A stretch of 64,000 nucleotides of DNA from JAHEJA01 sp965657215 (GCA_965657215.1 CBFHNR010000012.1:1-64000); one strand, 5' to 3'. Positions 34,908 through 44,018 are shown, counted from the first letter of the stretch. Translations and numbers: made by a program. The notes: generated from the letters alone by a model not told the origin.

Positions 34908-34922
34908 ACCCCCGTCCGGGGT
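34908..34922 (+). terminator. Weak hairpin between hemJ and rho
   Basis: ACCCC-CGTCC-GGGGT is followed by CACTTTCTCCATTTT. The stem is short and the T-tract interrupted. It could be a terminator for hemJ or part of the rho leader. Confidence 0.4.
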
Positions 34923-34970
34923 CACTTTCTCCATTTTACATCGTCATTTACGTGGCACTGAGGATTACTC

Positions 34971-36242
34971 ATGACTGTTGAACGTCTCAACCTTGCTGAT
35001 TTGAAATCAAAAAGCCCCAAAGATTTGTTGGCTATGGCAGAAATGCTAGATATCGAAAACGCGTCTACGATGCGCAAGGGCGATATGATGTTCCAAATTT
35101 TGCGCGAACGCGCAGATGAAGGTTGGGAGATTTCCGGCGACGGTGTTCTAGAAGTTTTGCAAGACGGATTTGGATTTTTGCGCTCACCTGAGGCGAATTA
35201 TCTACCAGGTCCAGACGATATCTATGTGTCCCCAGACATGATCCGCAAATTTTCATTGCGCACAGGGGATACGATCGAGGGTGTTATCACGGCTCCTGAT
35301 GATAATGAGCGTTACTTTGCCCTTGTTAATGTTGCTAAAATCAACTTCGAAGAGCCAGAGCGCGCAAAGCACAAAGTTGCCTTTGAAAACCTGACGCCGC
35401 TCTACCCTGATGAACGCTTGAAAATGGAAATTGATGATCCAACGATCAAAGATCGCTCTGCTCGGATCATTGACCTTGTTGCCCCTATCGGGAAAGGGCA
35501 GCGCTCGCTGATTGTGGCGCCCCCTAGAACAGGTAAAACAGTTCTCTTGCAGAACATTGCCCACAGCATCGAAAACAATCACCCAGAGTGCTATTTGATC
35601 GTTCTCCTGATCGATGAACGTCCCGAAGAAGTCACCGACATGCAGCGTTCGGTAAAAGGTGAAGTTATCTCTTCTACGTTTGATGAACCAGCCACGCGTC
35701 ACGTTGCGGTGTCAGAGATGGTCATCGAAAAAGCCAAACGCCTTGTTGAGCATAAACGCGATGTTGTGATCCTCTTGGATTCGATTACCCGTCTGGGTCG
35801 CGCGTTCAACACTGTGATCCCATCCTCTGGTAAGGTTTTGACAGGTGGTGTGGATGCGAATGCACTACAACGCCCAAAACGTTTCTTTGGTGCGGCGCGC
35901 AATATCGAAGAGGGTGGGTCTTTGACTATCATTTCAACCGCGCTCATTGATACCGGATCCCGTATGGATGAAGTCATCTTTGAAGAATTCAAAGGCACGG
36001 GTAACTCTGAGATCGTCTTGGATCGCAAAGTTGCGGATAAACGCGTTTTCCCAGCTATGGATATTCTCAAGTCAGGTACCCGTAAAGAAGAGTTGTTGGT
36101 TGATAAACTTGACCTTCAAAAGACCTTTGTCTTGCGTCGTATTCTTAATCCAATGGGAACAACTGATGCTGTTGAATTCTTGGTGTCGAAGCTGAAGCAG
36201 ACCAAGAATAACGCTGAATTCTTTGATTCAATGAATACATAA
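34971..36242 (+). CDS. rho: Transcription termination factor Rho
   Basis: 423 aa, hexameric RNA helicase. The N-terminal Rho RNA-binding domain ('GVLEVLQDGFGFLRSPEANY') precedes the ATPase core: Walker A 'APPRTGKTVLLQ', Walker B 'DVVILLDSITRLGRAFNTV', and the R-loop region around 'GGSLTIISTALIDTGSRMDE'. The start follows a weak Shine-Dalgarno ('TGAGGATTACTC'). mnmE starts 26 bp downstream. Confidence 0.97.
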   Translation: MTVERLNLADLKSKSPKDLLAMAEMLDIENASTMRKGDMMFQILRERADEGWEISGDGVLEVLQDGFGFLRSPEANYLPGPDDIYVSPDMIRKFSLRTGDTIEGVITAPDDNERYFALVNVAKINFEEPERAKHKVAFENLTPLYPDERLKMEIDDPTIKDRSARIIDLVAPIGKGQRSLIVAPPRTGKTVLLQNIAHSIENNHPECYLIVLLIDERPEEVTDMQRSVKGEVISSTFDEPATRHVAVSEMVIEKAKRLVEHKRDVVILLDSITRLGRAFNTVIPSSGKVLTGGVDANALQRPKRFFGAARNIEEGGSLTIISTALIDTGSRMDEVIFEEFKGTGNSEIVLDRKVADKRVFPAMDILKSGTRKEELLVDKLDLQKTFVLRRILNPMGTTDAVEFLVSKLKQTKNNAEFFDSMNT

Positions 36243-36268
36243 ATGTTTCCCTGAAAGGGGGCACTGCT

Positions 36269-37555
36269 ATGGATACAATTTTCGCACTTGCTACGGCCCA
36301 AGGGAAAGCTGGCGTCGCCGTTGTCCGGATCTCTGGGCCACGTGCCTTTGATGTATGTGAACAGCTGTCTGGTACTGTGCCAGTTCCTCGCGTGGCGACA
36401 TTACGGACGTTGAAAGACCAAAGCGGCGATTTCATTGATCAAGCTTTGCTTATTGGGTTTAAGGCGCCGTCAAGCTTTACGGGTGAGGACGTCGTTGAAC
36501 TTCATCTTCATGGGTCGATTGCCATTGTTCGCGCAATTCTGCGCATATTGGGCGATTTTGAGGGTCTTCGGTTGGCGGAACCAGGCGAGTTTACACGACG
36601 TGCGTTAGAAAACGGTCAACTTGATATCGCACGCGTTGAAGGGCTTGCAGATCTCATTGAGTCTGAGACAGAAGCTCAACGAAAACAAGCACTTAGATCT
36701 CTTTCAGGAGATTTGGGAAAAAAAGCTCAGATTTGGCGGACTGATTTAATTCGTGCTGCGGCTCTCTTAGAGGCAACCATCGATTTCGCCGATGAAGACG
36801 TCCCTGTGGATGTTAGTCCGGAAGTGAGTGGGCTGTTAGATAGGACGTTGACGACCCTCAAGGCAGAAGCAAGAGGCGTTGCAGTTGCTGAACGCATAAG
36901 AAGCGGTTTCGTTGTGGCGATAGTCGGGGCACCTAATGTTGGCAAGTCAACTTTGTTAAATGCATTGGCGGGACGGGATGCGGCAATCACTTCTGAGATT
37001 GCCGGCACAACGCGCGATGTGATCGAGGTTCAAATGGATATCAAGGGACTTCCAGTGACTGTTTTGGATACGGCTGGCGTTCGTGACACGGACGATGTTG
37101 TTGAAACCCTTGGAATCGAAAAAGCGATACAGAAGGCAAGTGATTCCGACATCACGGTGTTTTTGACAGATACGGGCGATCTGCCAAACAAATTTCAAAC
37201 CCGGCCCCATGATATTATCCTAAAGTCAAAAGGTGATTTGACGTCAGATCCCTCTGCGATCTCTGGTAAAACAGGGCAGGGCGTCGATATGTTAATCAGC
37301 AAGATATATGATTATCTAATTAAGCAATCACAAAATGTAGGCGTTGCAACGCGAGAAAGGCATAGAATTGCATTGGAGCGCGCCGCTGATAACCTGTCGA
37401 TTGCGCAGGGCATTCTTGCTCTTGGCCCCGATCAATATGAAATTTGCTCCGAAGAAATACGCAGCGGTATCCGTGCTTTAGATAGTCTTATCGGTCACGT
37501 TGATGTAGAATCGATTCTGGACGAGATCTTTTCTAGCTTTTGCCTTGGTAAATAG
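36269..37555 (+). CDS. mnmE: tRNA uridine-5-carboxymethylaminomethyl(34) synthesis GTPase MnmE
   Basis: 428 aa. With MnmG it installs the cmnm5/nm5 group on U34 of tRNAs. N-terminal THF-binding domain ('MDTIFALATAQGKAGVAVVR'), helical domain and G domain with 'GAPNVGKSTLLNALAGRDAA', 'DTAGVRDTDD', and the C-terminal catalytic Cys in 'FCLGK'. The NKxD position is atypical ('ILKSKGD'). mnmG follows after 3 bp. Confidence 0.96.
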   Translation: MDTIFALATAQGKAGVAVVRISGPRAFDVCEQLSGTVPVPRVATLRTLKDQSGDFIDQALLIGFKAPSSFTGEDVVELHLHGSIAIVRAILRILGDFEGLRLAEPGEFTRRALENGQLDIARVEGLADLIESETEAQRKQALRSLSGDLGKKAQIWRTDLIRAAALLEATIDFADEDVPVDVSPEVSGLLDRTLTTLKAEARGVAVAERIRSGFVVAIVGAPNVGKSTLLNALAGRDAAITSEIAGTTRDVIEVQMDIKGLPVTVLDTAGVRDTDDVVETLGIEKAIQKASDSDITVFLTDTGDLPNKFQTRPHDIILKSKGDLTSDPSAISGKTGQGVDMLISKIYDYLIKQSQNVGVATRERHRIALERAADNLSIAQGILALGPDQYEICSEEIRSGIRALDSLIGHVDVESILDEIFSSFCLGK

Positions 37556-37558
37556 GGA

Positions 37559-39430
37559 GTGTTTCACGTGAAACATTTTGACGTCATTGTTGTCGGCGGT
37601 GGTCACGCCGGTTGCGAAGCCGCCGCAGCTTCAGCTCGGATGGGCGTACAAACAGCCTTGGTCACAATGCGCCCTGAAGACCTAGGTGTCATGTCGTGTA
37701 ATCCAGCAATAGGTGGCTTGGGCAAGGGGCACCTCGTTCGCGAAATAGATGCCTTAGACGGAATTATGGGAGTTGCAGCTGATAAAGCAGGAATTCAGTT
37801 TCGCCTTCTTAATCGTCGGAAGGGCCCAGCGGTTCAAGGCCCCCGTGCACAGGCCGATAGAAAGCTTTACCGCAAAGCAATTTCTGAAACGCTACATGCG
37901 CAAAGTAACCTGACTATATTGACAGGTGAAGTCGTCGATTTCCTTGGAACAGAAAAAGAGATTCAAGGTATTGTATTGGCAGATGGGTCTGAAATCAGAT
38001 CTACATCAGTCATCCTGACAACTGGCACATTCCTCCGTGGAATTATCCATATCGGGGATGTGCAAAAATCAGGTGGTCGCATGGGGGATAAACCGTCGAT
38101 CCGCTTAGCTGAGCGCATGGACAGTTATTCGCTTCCTTTAGGGCGTTTAAAAACAGGGACACCACCACGCTTAGATGCTCGGACGATTAACTGGGATATC
38201 CTTGATAGTCAGCCTGGTGATGATGACCCTGTCTTGTTTTCATTTCTGTCAAAACAGCCTTATGCGGCACAGATTTCTTGCGGCATTACTCATACCAATG
38301 CCAAAACGCACGAAATCATCCGAGATAACCTAGATCGATCTGCAATGTATGGAGGACATATCGATGGCGTCGGTCCACGTTATTGCCCTTCCATTGAGGA
38401 CAAAGTTGTCCGCTTTGCCGATAAAGAGTCACATCAGGTCTTTCTTGAGCCCGAGGGTTTGGATGACCATACAATTTATCCCAATGGAATTTCGACGTCT
38501 CTTCCTGTCGAGGTTCAGGATGATTACATCCATTCTATTGTCGGGCTTGAGACTGCAAAAATATTGCAGCCTGGCTATGCAATTGAATATGATTACATTG
38601 ACCCACGTTCACTGGATGCAACGCTCTCATTGAAAGGGATGTCGGGCCTTTACTTGGCGGGCCAAATTAATGGGACCACAGGATATGAGGAGGCGGCCGC
38701 TCAAGGGATGGTCGCTGGATTGAACGCGGCTCGGAAATCTCAGGAGAAGGAGCCTGTCTACTTCTCTAGATCTGAGAGCTACATCGGAGTCATGGTTGAC
38801 GATCTCATTACGCGCGGGGTGAGTGAGCCATACCGAATGTTCACATCTCGCGCTGAATTTAGGCTTTCCTTGAGGGCAGATAATGCTGATCAGAGACTAA
38901 CACCTATGGGGATAGATATTGGGTGCGTTTCAGAGAGTCGCAATAGAATTTTCTCTGATAAATTGGACCAGCTGGACGCATGTAAATCTGTTATGGAGGG
39001 GACGACCTATTCGCCGAAACAACTTCAAAATGTCGGAATCAAGGTAAACCAGGATGGCTCACGTCGGAACCTGTTCCAAGTCTTAGCTTTTCCAGAGGTT
39101 ACCTTTGATCAGCTACGAGCCTTGGATGGTAGTCTGGCGGAGACCCCATCTGAAATTGGTGAACAGTTAGAGAAGGACGCGCTTTATGCGAATTACATTC
39201 AGCGCCAGCATAAGGATATCGCTGCAATTGCTCGCGATGAGGCTCAGATTATCCCGGCTGATTTCGTTTATGATGGGATTGATGGTCTCTCCAATGAGCT
39301 AAAATCCAAGCTGATCCAATTGAAGCCATCAAATTTGTCCCAAGCCGGCAAGGTTGAGGGGATGACTCCAGCGGCGCTGATGCTTTTGTTGGCCAAGTTA
39401 CGTCAGCATTCCCGTCAAAAGGCGAGCTAG
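37559..39430 (+). CDS. mnmG: tRNA uridine-5-carboxymethylaminomethyl(34) synthesis enzyme MnmG
   Basis: 623 aa, FAD-dependent partner of MnmE. The FAD motif 'DVIVVGGGHAGCEAAAASAR' opens the protein and 'GRLKTGTPPRLD' is conserved. The start is a GTG at 37559 behind AGGGA. The first codons ('MFHVKHFDVI') are fixed by a perfect parS site that overlaps the start codon, so the N-terminal sequence is shaped by the chromosome-segregation signal. Confidence 0.96.
   Translation: MFHVKHFDVIVVGGGHAGCEAAAASARMGVQTALVTMRPEDLGVMSCNPAIGGLGKGHLVREIDALDGIMGVAADKAGIQFRLLNRRKGPAVQGPRAQADRKLYRKAISETLHAQSNLTILTGEVVDFLGTEKEIQGIVLADGSEIRSTSVILTTGTFLRGIIHIGDVQKSGGRMGDKPSIRLAERMDSYSLPLGRLKTGTPPRLDARTINWDILDSQPGDDDPVLFSFLSKQPYAAQISCGITHTNAKTHEIIRDNLDRSAMYGGHIDGVGPRYCPSIEDKVVRFADKESHQVFLEPEGLDDHTIYPNGISTSLPVEVQDDYIHSIVGLETAKILQPGYAIEYDYIDPRSLDATLSLKGMSGLYLAGQINGTTGYEEAAAQGMVAGLNAARKSQEKEPVYFSRSESYIGVMVDDLITRGVSEPYRMFTSRAEFRLSLRADNADQRLTPMGIDIGCVSESRNRIFSDKLDQLDACKSVMEGTTYSPKQLQNVGIKVNQDGSRRNLFQVLAFPEVTFDQLRALDGSLAETPSEIGEQLEKDALYANYIQRQHKDIAAIARDEAQIIPADFVYDGIDGLSNELKSKLIQLKPSNLSQAGKVEGMTPAALMLLLAKLRQHSRQKAS
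37560..37575. promoter_or_regulatory. parS site at the mnmG start
   Basis: TGTTTCACGTGAAACA, a perfect 16-bp parS palindrome. ParB loads here to organise and segregate the origin region. It is about 3.3 kb right of the proposed oriC and overlaps the GTG start codon by two bases. Confidence 0.95.
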
Positions 39431-40039
39431 ATGACTTTATCGAACTACGATGTTTCACGTGAAACATTGGACGACTTGGGACATTACGTCGATCTAATTA
39501 TTAAGTGGAATCCAAAAATCAATTTGGTTTCGCGCTCAACGCTTGACGATATTTGGTCGCGCCATATCGAAGACTCCCTACAGGTATACTTTCACGTTCG
39601 CCCGAATAACTGTCACTGGCTTGATATAGGAAGTGGCGGCGGGCTGCCTGGTTTGGTTATCGCCATACTGGCAAAGCATGACGATCAAGGGGTAAGCGTC
39701 ACCTTAATGGAGAGCGATCAACGTAAATCCGTCTTTCTGCGCACTGTTATTCGCGAACTTAACTTACCTGCAAAAGTTGTGACAGACAGGATTGAGTTGG
39801 CTGAACCAGTCAAAGCAGACATTTTGTCAGCGCGCGCCTTGGCAGATCTTTCTATGCTAATGGATTTCAGCGAACGACACCTGTCACAAGATGGATACGC
39901 TTTGTTCCAAAAGGGCAAAAATTGGCAAAGTGAAGTGCAGGCTGCACAAGAATCGTGGCAATTTGAACTTGAAGTTTTTAAAAGTATTACAGACGAAGAT
40001 GCGGTCGTCTTGAAAATAGGGGGAATATCACGTGCCTAG
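39431..40039 (+). CDS. rsmG: 16S rRNA (guanine527-N7)-methyltransferase
   Basis: 202 aa, SAM-dependent methyltransferase (GidB). 'KWNPKINLVSRSTLDDIWSR', SAM-binding 'WLDIGSGGGLPGLVIAI' and 'ESDQRKSVFLRTVIREL' are clear. It begins immediately after the mnmG stop. The second perfect parS encodes 'VSRET' near residues 8-12. The 3' end overlaps the parA start by 8 bp. Confidence 0.96.
   Translation: MTLSNYDVSRETLDDLGHYVDLIIKWNPKINLVSRSTLDDIWSRHIEDSLQVYFHVRPNNCHWLDIGSGGGLPGLVIAILAKHDDQGVSVTLMESDQRKSVFLRTVIRELNLPAKVVTDRIELAEPVKADILSARALADLSMLMDFSERHLSQDGYALFQKGKNWQSEVQAAQESWQFELEVFKSITDEDAVVLKIGGISRA
39451..39466. promoter_or_regulatory. parS site in the 5' end of rsmG
   Basis: TGTTTCACGTGAAACA, a perfect parS copy, about 1.9 kb from the mnmG site and about 0.6 kb upstream of parA. 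Confidence 0.95.
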
Positions 40040-40844
40040 CTTAGGACTTTCAAGTGGTACTAAAATTATTTCAGTCACCAATCAGAAGGGGGGCGTTGGT
40101 AAAACAACGACGACCATCAATTTGGCGGCATCCCTCGTTGAGCAAGGTAAAAAGGTCCTCATGATTGACCTCGATCCTCAGGGAAATGCGTCCACAGGGC
40201 TGGGCGTAGAGGTGGAAGATCGGGAATTCACCACATATGAGCTATTGGTCGAGGATGTTGAGCTAGACGATGTCATCATGCCTACCAGTATTGAGGGTTT
40301 GTCTATTATTCCAGCTACGGTTGATTTGAGCTCGGCGGATATTGAGCTAATCGCAAATGAAAAGCGTAGCTATTTGCTACACGATGCTTTGCGTCAGGCG
40401 GGTATGGAAAAGTATCGATTTGATTACATCTTGATTGATTGTCCGCCGTCCTTAAATCTGTTGACTGTGAACGCGATGGTGGCCTCTCACTCTGTTCTCA
40501 TTCCGTTGCAAAGTGAATTCTTTGCATTGGAGGGGTTGTCCCAACTCATGTTGTCCATTCGCGAAGTGCGACACACCGCCAACCCAGATCTTCGCATCGA
40601 AGGTGTTGTTTTGACAATGTATGATGCGCGCAACAACCTGTCTCAACAGGTTGAGATGGATGCCCGCGATAACCTTGGTGAGTTGGTGTTCAAAACGATC
40701 ATTCCGCGCAATGTGCGCGTGAGTGAGGCGCCATCCTTTGCAATGCCAGTGACCCAGTATGACAGCGGCTCGAAAGGAGCCATAGCCTACCGTTCGCTAG
40801 CGAAAGAATTGATTCAGAATAATGCGGCATTAATGACCCAATAA
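40032..40844 (+). CDS. parA: Chromosome-partitioning ATPase ParA
   Basis: 270 aa, deviant Walker A ATPase that moves ParB-parS complexes. 'ISVTNQKGGVGKTTTTINLA' (deviant Walker A), 'IDLDPQGNASTGLG' and 'YILIDCPPSLNLLTVNAM' are present. The start is a GTG at 40032, giving a short N-terminal stretch before the P-loop, which is usual for chromosomal ParA. parB starts 12 bp downstream. Confidence 0.96.
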   Translation: MPSLGLSSGTKIISVTNQKGGVGKTTTTINLAASLVEQGKKVLMIDLDPQGNASTGLGVEVEDREFTTYELLVEDVELDDVIMPTSIEGLSIIPATVDLSSADIELIANEKRSYLLHDALRQAGMEKYRFDYILIDCPPSLNLLTVNAMVASHSVLIPLQSEFFALEGLSQLMLSIREVRHTANPDLRIEGVVLTMYDARNNLSQQVEMDARDNLGELVFKTIIPRNVRVSEAPSFAMPVTQYDSGSKGAIAYRSLAKELIQNNAALMTQ

Positions 40845-40856
40845 GGAGAAATACAA

Positions 40857-40934
40857 ATGAACGATAAGAAACCAAAAAGAGCCTTGGGTCGTGGATTGTC
40901 TGCTTTGATGGCGGATGTTGATCAACAAAAGTCT
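40857..40934 (+). CDS. parB: Chromosome-partitioning protein ParB, N-terminal fragment cut by assembly gap
   Basis: Only 26 codons are visible before the N run. 'KKPKRALGRGLSALMADVDQ' is the standard ParB N terminus (box with GRGLSALM), which carries the ParA-stimulating segment. The HTH and CTPase domains, roughly 270 more residues, are in missing sequence. The 98 N cannot represent the true distance, because the DNA after the gap is a different gene on the other strand. Confidence 0.9.
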
Positions 40935-41032
40935 NNNNNNNNNNNNNNNNNNNNNNNNNNNNNNNNNNNNNNNNNNNNNNNNNNNNNNNNNNNNNNNNNN
41001 NNNNNNNNNNNNNNNNNNNNNNNNNNNNNNNN
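40935..41032. other. Assembly gap (98 N) hiding most of parB
   Basis: Scaffold padding. The left flank is parB codon 26 and the right flank is the 3' part of a minus-strand DUF454 gene. The true gap must hold the rest of parB and the end of the DUF454 gene, likely close to 1 kb. Confidence 0.95.
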
Positions 41033-41335
41033 CACTTGAATACCAAGAACATATAGTGGGACGCGGACAACAACAGAGATGAGAAAGACGATGGCGATTG
41101 ATACAGTCGCCATTTTTTTTGCTGCAGGACGTATAGCGCCGCTGCGTTTCCAATCCGATATCAGAGGGCCAAAGGTCTTGTGGCGTATTAGCCAAGAATG
41201 AAGCCGTTCCGATGATCGCGCAAAGCAAAAGGCGGCTAGTAAAATAAACGGCACCGTCGGGATGAGCGGCAGCACAATGCCGACAAACCCAAAGGCCAAA
41301 CTCACCAAACCACAGATTAACCAAACGATCCGCAT
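41033..41335 (-). CDS. YbaN/DUF454-family membrane protein, 3' end in assembly gap
   Basis: 101 codons are visible from the ATG at 41335. It has a hydrophobic N terminus ('MRIVWLICGLVSLAFGFVGI') and the family block 'VLPLIPTVPFILLAAFCFAR' followed by 'RLHSWLIRHKTFGPLISDW'. A further hydrophobic segment ('VSIAIVFLISVVVRVPLYVL') precedes the gap. DUF454 proteins are small inner-membrane proteins of unknown role; only the last few residues should be missing. It is adjacent to hemW on the same strand. Confidence 0.88.
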
Positions 41336-41336
41336 A

Positions 41337-42497
41337 TCATTGATCCACTAAGAGACGGTCTAGAATAGCGTTTAGGACCGGCCGCCCTGTCACCGTGGTC
41401 TTAAGCTGGTCACCTAAAACGTCAATCATTCCTAGGTCTATCAATTCTGATAGGACAGATTCACTGAGAGGCTGTCCTGTTATGTCCATATATCGTGAAA
41501 GCGACACTCCAGCATTTATCCGCATGCCCATAAGCAAATATTCAGCGCCTTGATCGGCCGCGGAAATTGGATCGCACAAGGATTCACCCGAGCCCTGGGA
41601 AACTGCATCGAGCCATGCTTTGGGTTGAAGATGGTTTTCGGTCGCGAACTTTTGACCATTCATGGTGACGCGTCCATGCGCACCTGGTCCTATGCCGATG
41701 TAATCCCCATACCGCCAATAGATCAGGTTATGGCGGCTTTCACTGCCTATTTTGGCGTGATTAGACACTTCATACGCAGGCATATCAAATTCGGCACAGA
41801 TGTCTTGCGTCGCTAGATACATGTCAGCGGCCGTATCATCAGAGGGCAACCCACGCAGACCACCGCGGTTATAACGATCCCCAAAGGCGGTGCCTTGTTC
41901 AATGGTAAGCTGGTAGAGCGATAGGTGATCAATCGCCATTGATAACGCTTGCCTTAGCTCACGGCTCCAGTGTTCTAGCGTTTGATCTTGGCGCGCATAA
42001 ATCAGATCAAAGCTCACGCGTTCAAACTCAGTGCGCGCAATGTCGAAGGCATCGAAGGCCTCTTGCACGGAATGGATACGGCCCAGTCGTTTGAGGTCAT
42101 CGTCATTCAGGGCCTGAATCCCCATCGAGATGCGATTGACGCCTGCCTGATGAAATCCGCGAAACCGGCCGGCTTCGACTGAACTTGGGTTGGCTTCTAA
42201 TGTGACCTCAAGATCATTCGCTTGCGGCCAGAGAGTTGCAACCTTGTCCAAGATTGCGGACACAGTTTCAGGATCCATAAGGCTTGGCGTGCCGCCGCCG
42301 AAAAACACAGAATTCAATACACGGTTAGGGGTCAGGGCCGCAGTGCGGTCTAGTTCGGCCAAATACGAGTTAAGCCATTGTTTTTGATCAATAAATTTTG
42401 AAACATGGCTGTTGAAGTCACAGTAGGGACACTTGGCCTCGCAAAAGGGCCAATGAATATAGAGCCCAAAGCCCCCGTTGCGCCAATCCTCAGCCAA
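41337..42497 (-). CDS. hemW: Radical SAM heme chaperone HemW
   Basis: 386 aa, CPO-like radical SAM protein that binds and transfers heme; it is often mis-annotated as coproporphyrinogen III oxidase. The cluster motif is CEAKCPYC in 'HWPFCEAKCPYCDFNSH', with 'VFFGGGTPSLM' and 'GAHGRVTMNG' downstream. It overlaps rdgB by 8 bp in a hemW-rdgB-rph order typical of alphaproteobacteria. Confidence 0.94.
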   Translation of the reverse strand: MAEDWRNGGFGLYIHWPFCEAKCPYCDFNSHVSKFIDQKQWLNSYLAELDRTAALTPNRVLNSVFFGGGTPSLMDPETVSAILDKVATLWPQANDLEVTLEANPSSVEAGRFRGFHQAGVNRISMGIQALNDDDLKRLGRIHSVQEAFDAFDIARTEFERVSFDLIYARQDQTLEHWSRELRQALSMAIDHLSLYQLTIEQGTAFGDRYNRGGLRGLPSDDTAADMYLATQDICAEFDMPAYEVSNHAKIGSESRHNLIYWRYGDYIGIGPGAHGRVTMNGQKFATENHLQPKAWLDAVSQGSGESLCDPISAADQGAEYLLMGMRINAGVSLSRYMDITGQPLSESVLSELIDLGMIDVLGDQLKTTVTGRPVLNAILDRLLVDQ

Positions 42498-43101
42498 AAC
42501 AGCCAGCTATGAATTTTTTGAACGCATCAGCGCGATGACTAATTTTGTTCTTTTCCCAGCGATCCATTTCGCCAAAGGTCATGTCATATCCGTCTGGCTG
42601 AAAAATTGGATCATAACCGTGGCCCTGATCGCCACGCATTGGCCAAACGAGCTGGCCTGGCATGACGCCTTCGAAAACCTCATCGTGACCATCTGGCCAA
42701 GCCAACACAAGAGTACAGCGAAACTGTGCAAGGCGGGGGTAGGGCGCATTCGCTTTTTCAAGCAGGTCATTTGTCTTGGTCATAGCCATGACAAAATCGC
42801 GACCATTCGGGGTTTCGGCCCAATCAGCGGTATACACACCAGGCTGACCATCCAGCGCGTCAATTGATATACCACTGTCGTCTGACAAAGAGGGCAGGCC
42901 GGTTGCCTTGGCGCCAGCGTGCGCTTTGATCCTAGCGTTGCCAACAAAGGTTGTTTCGGTTTCTTCGGGCTCGTCGAGCTTCATCTCAGCCGCACCCACA
43001 ACCTTAATATTGAAGGGTTTCAGAAGATCAGAAATCTCTTCTAGTTTGCCTTGATTGTGTGTTGCGACCAAGAGTGTGTCGCCCGAAAACTTCCGCGTCA
43101 T
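42490..43101 (-). CDS. rdgB: Non-canonical purine NTP pyrophosphatase (RdgB/HAM1)
   Basis: 203 aa, removes (d)ITP and XTP from nucleotide pools. 'LLVATHNQGKLEEISDLL' at the N terminus, 'LPSLSDDSGISIDALDGQPG' and the C-terminal 'YDPIFQPDGYDMTFGEM' and 'ISHRADAFKKF' are the family motifs. It overlaps rph by 4 bp. Confidence 0.96.
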   Translation of the reverse strand: MTRKFSGDTLLVATHNQGKLEEISDLLKPFNIKVVGAAEMKLDEPEETETTFVGNARIKAHAGAKATGLPSLSDDSGISIDALDGQPGVYTADWAETPNGRDFVMAMTKTNDLLEKANAPYPRLAQFRCTLVLAWPDGHDEVFEGVMPGQLVWPMRGDQGHGYDPIFQPDGYDMTFGEMDRWEKNKISHRADAFKKFIAGCFG

Positions 43102-43811
43102 TTTACAGCGGCCTCCTGAGCGGCGACCAATTCCTTGATGCCTTTATCCGCAAGATCAAGAAGTTGGTTCATTTGATCACGGGAATAAGTCGACCCTTCG
43201 GCACTCATCTGTGTCTCGATCATTTGACCGTTGCCGAGCATGATGAAATTGCCATCAACGCCGGCTTCGCTATCTTCGGGATAATCGAGGTCCAAAACAG
43301 GTTGGCCCGCATAAATCCCGCAGCTGATGGCCGCAACGGGTGAAATCAATGGATCAGTGGTGACATCACCCGCTTTGATCAGCTTTTTAACAGCAAGCTT
43401 GAGCGCGACCCAACCGCCAGTGATCGATGCACAGCGTGTGCCACCGTCGGCTTGAATGACATCGCAGTCCACTGTGATTTGACGCTCGCCCATGGCAACG
43501 CGATCGACACCTGCACGAAGGGAGCGACCAATAAGGCGCTGAATTTCAACTGTGCGGCCACCTTGTTTCCCAGAGGCCGCCTCGCGACGCATACGGGATC
43601 CTGTTGACCGCGGAAGCATACCATATTCCGCAGTCACCCAACCGAGGCCGGAGCCTTTGATAAAGGGCGGAACGCGGTCTTCGATCGTGGCTGTACACAG
43701 AACATGCGTATCGCCCATTTTAATCAAACAGGACCCTTCGGCGTGTTTGGTGACATTTGTTTCAATGGAAACGGGGCGAAGTTGATCTAGGTTTCTTCCT
43801 GAGGGGCGCAT
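43098..43811 (-). CDS. rph: Ribonuclease PH
   Basis: 237 aa, phosphorolytic 3' trimming of tRNA precursors. The ATG at 43811 gives 'MRPSGRNLDQLRPVSIETNV', the standard start, and 'EYGMLPRSTGSRMRREAASG' is the active-site region. The gene itself is complete. Its first 49 bp and its upstream region are repeated after the second N run because of a scaffolding error, so an automatic caller may produce a longer chimeric protein there. Confidence 0.96.
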   Translation of the reverse strand: MRPSGRNLDQLRPVSIETNVTKHAEGSCLIKMGDTHVLCTATIEDRVPPFIKGSGLGWVTAEYGMLPRSTGSRMRREAASGKQGGRTVEIQRLIGRSLRAGVDRVAMGERQITVDCDVIQADGGTRCASITGGWVALKLAVKKLIKAGDVTTDPLISPVAAISCGIYAGQPVLDLDYPEDSEAGVDGNFIMLGNGQMIETQMSAEGSTYSRDQMNQLLDLADKGIKELVAAQEAAVK

Positions 43812-44018
43812 AAAACTATCCTTTTCTGTTGGCGCTTGGATNNNNNNNNNNNNNNNNNNNNNNNNNNNNNNNNNNNNNNNNNNNNNNNNNNNNNNNNNNN
43901 NNNNNNNNNNNNNNNNNNNNNNNNNNNNNNNNNNNNNNNCAATGGAAACGGGGCGAAGTTGATCTAGGTTTCTTCCTGAGGGGCGCATAAAACTATCCTT
44001 TTCTGTTGGCGCTTGGAT
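43763..44018. repeat. 79-bp duplicated contig ends around a false 98-N gap
   Basis: Bases 43763-43841 and 43940-44018 are identical over 79 bp and are separated only by N (43842-43939). This is what results when two overlapping contigs are joined with padding instead of being merged. In the real chromosome the sequence is almost certainly continuous from rph to hrcA. Confidence 0.95.

Noticed and set aside
40699..41324. Minus-strand frames crossing the first N run, over parA/parB
   Set aside because: They use N as sequence and lie opposite clear parA and parB coding DNA.
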